Positions 5,982 to 6,294 of a stretch of DNA of 6,294 bases are shown here, in pieces. This stretch comes from Brachyspira pilosicoli. GTDB taxonomy: Bacteria; Spirochaetota; Brachyspiria; Brachyspirales; Brachyspiraceae. Position 1 is the first letter of the stretch; every line of letters starts with the position of its first letter. The stretch is from the NCBI RefSeq assembly GCF_019402445.1, contig NZ_SRZM01000147.1, positions 1 to 6,294 of the forward strand, given 5' to 3'. The position numbers and the translations under genes were made by a program. Under the pieces are notes generated by a model. The model saw only the letters and a list, made by a program, of their open reading frames with translations, did not search any database and had not been told where the DNA came from.

Positions 5982-6036
5982 TAGGCGGTTGGAAGTTAAT
6001 TTTTAATAGTTGATTTTCAGCCGCCTATGTTTTTTT
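5982..6036 (+). terminator. Strong intrinsic terminator of the grpE-dnaK operon
   Basis: TAGGCGG (5982-5988) pairs with CCGCCTA (6021-6027). The stem continues inward without a mismatch, allowing G-U pairs, through A5999-T6010, giving 18 pairs around a 10-base loop. Seven T residues follow at 6030-6036. It lies 37 bases after the dnaK stop, so the operon ends here. Confidence 0.93.
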
Positions 6037-6118
6037 AAATTATAACAAAATATTATTTGACGATTTTTCTATGAGATTAGAATATACAATTACATTTTTA
6101 TGATACAAGTTTTTTGTT

Positions 6119-6204
6119 CAACTTTTTCCCGCCTTCGCTTTGCGGACTTCGTCAAAGTTTTCGCCCTTCGGGCACGCTTCGCGAAAGTGCAAACTTTTAA
6201 CTTT
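6119..6204. repeat. GC-rich island of tandem CTTCG-centred palindromes
   Basis: The stretch 6128-6190 is about 60% G+C inside an AT-rich flank. It contains short palindromes centred on TTC: GAC-TTC-GTC (6145-6153), GCCC-TTC-GGGC (6163-6173) and CGC-TTC-GCG (6175-6183). CCGC/GCGG (6129-6132 and 6142-6145) and GCAC/GTGC (6172-6175 and 6187-6190) form further arms. Outer arms compete: AACTTT (6120-6125) can pair with AAAGTT (6154-6159), while AAAGTTT (6154-6160) can pair with AAACTTT (6191-6197). No ORF is plausible. The make-up resembles dispersed REP- or MITE-like intergenic elements, which would need a genome comparison to establish. It lies downstream of the dnaK terminator. Confidence 0.55.
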
Positions 6205-6269
6205 ATATGTTGGAATATTTGTAGAGGCAAGATAATACTTGTATTTTATCTAAAAATGCAGTTTTTTTG

Positions 6270-6293
6270 CTTCTTTTATACCAATAAAAGAAG
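6270..6293. repeat. Perfect 10-bp inverted repeat at the window edge
   Basis: CTTCTTTTAT (6270-6279) and ATAAAAGAAG (6284-6293) are exact reverse complements around the loop ACCA. A run of seven T precedes it at 6262-6268. It could be a terminator whose T-run lies beyond the window, or the end of a repeat element. The low GC of the stem and the cut-off leave this open. Confidence 0.5.
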
Positions 6294-6294
6294 T

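Noticed and set aside
6119..6204. CRISPR array or tRNA gene in the GC-rich island
   Set aside because: No regularly spaced direct repeats of CRISPR length, and no cloverleaf with a T-loop GTTCRA motif or a CCA end.

Overview
This is a very AT-rich stretch from a bacterial chromosome. The base composition, the A/T-ending codons, and the GrpE, DnaK and DnaA sequences suggest a low-GC spirochaete, most likely Brachyspira. That assignment is inference from sequence character and was not checked by a search. All recognised genes are on the + strand.

Layout. (1) 1-92: a promoter region carrying seven alternating AGTAT/ATACT boxes. (2) 93-1121: an unrecognised protein with a C-terminal membrane anchor. 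(3) 1193-2551: a dnaA-family replication initiator, probably co-transcribed with the gene before it. Its AAA+ motifs are intact, but it has substitutions at residues that read the DnaA box in E. coli. (4) 2552-3078: 527 bases without a protein gene. This gap holds a near-consensus sigma-70 promoter (2633-2660), a short transcribed unit ending in a good intrinsic terminator (2704-2742), a very AT-rich tract with direct and inverted repeats, and a textbook sigma-54 (-24/-12) promoter (2996-3013). (5) 3079-5945: grpE, a 69-residue unrecognised gene, and dnaK, each with a strong Shine-Dalgarno site, read as one operon and closed by a terminator at 5982-6036. (6) 6037-6294: non-coding, with an island of short GC-rich palindromes in an AT-rich background and a perfect 10-bp inverted repeat at the window edge.

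How it works together. GrpE is the nucleotide exchange factor for DnaK, so the right half is a chaperone operon. No hrcA, dnaJ or CIRCE operator is visible. The best promoter signal is instead for sigma-54, which would put the chaperones under an enhancer-binding activator.

The two strongest unusual signals are that sigma-54 promoter and the candidate small RNA of about 77 nt at 2666-2742. The RNA carries a sequence complementary to a whole Shine-Dalgarno plus start-codon region (CAUAAACCUCCUU), and a second anti-SD-like stretch in its terminator loop.
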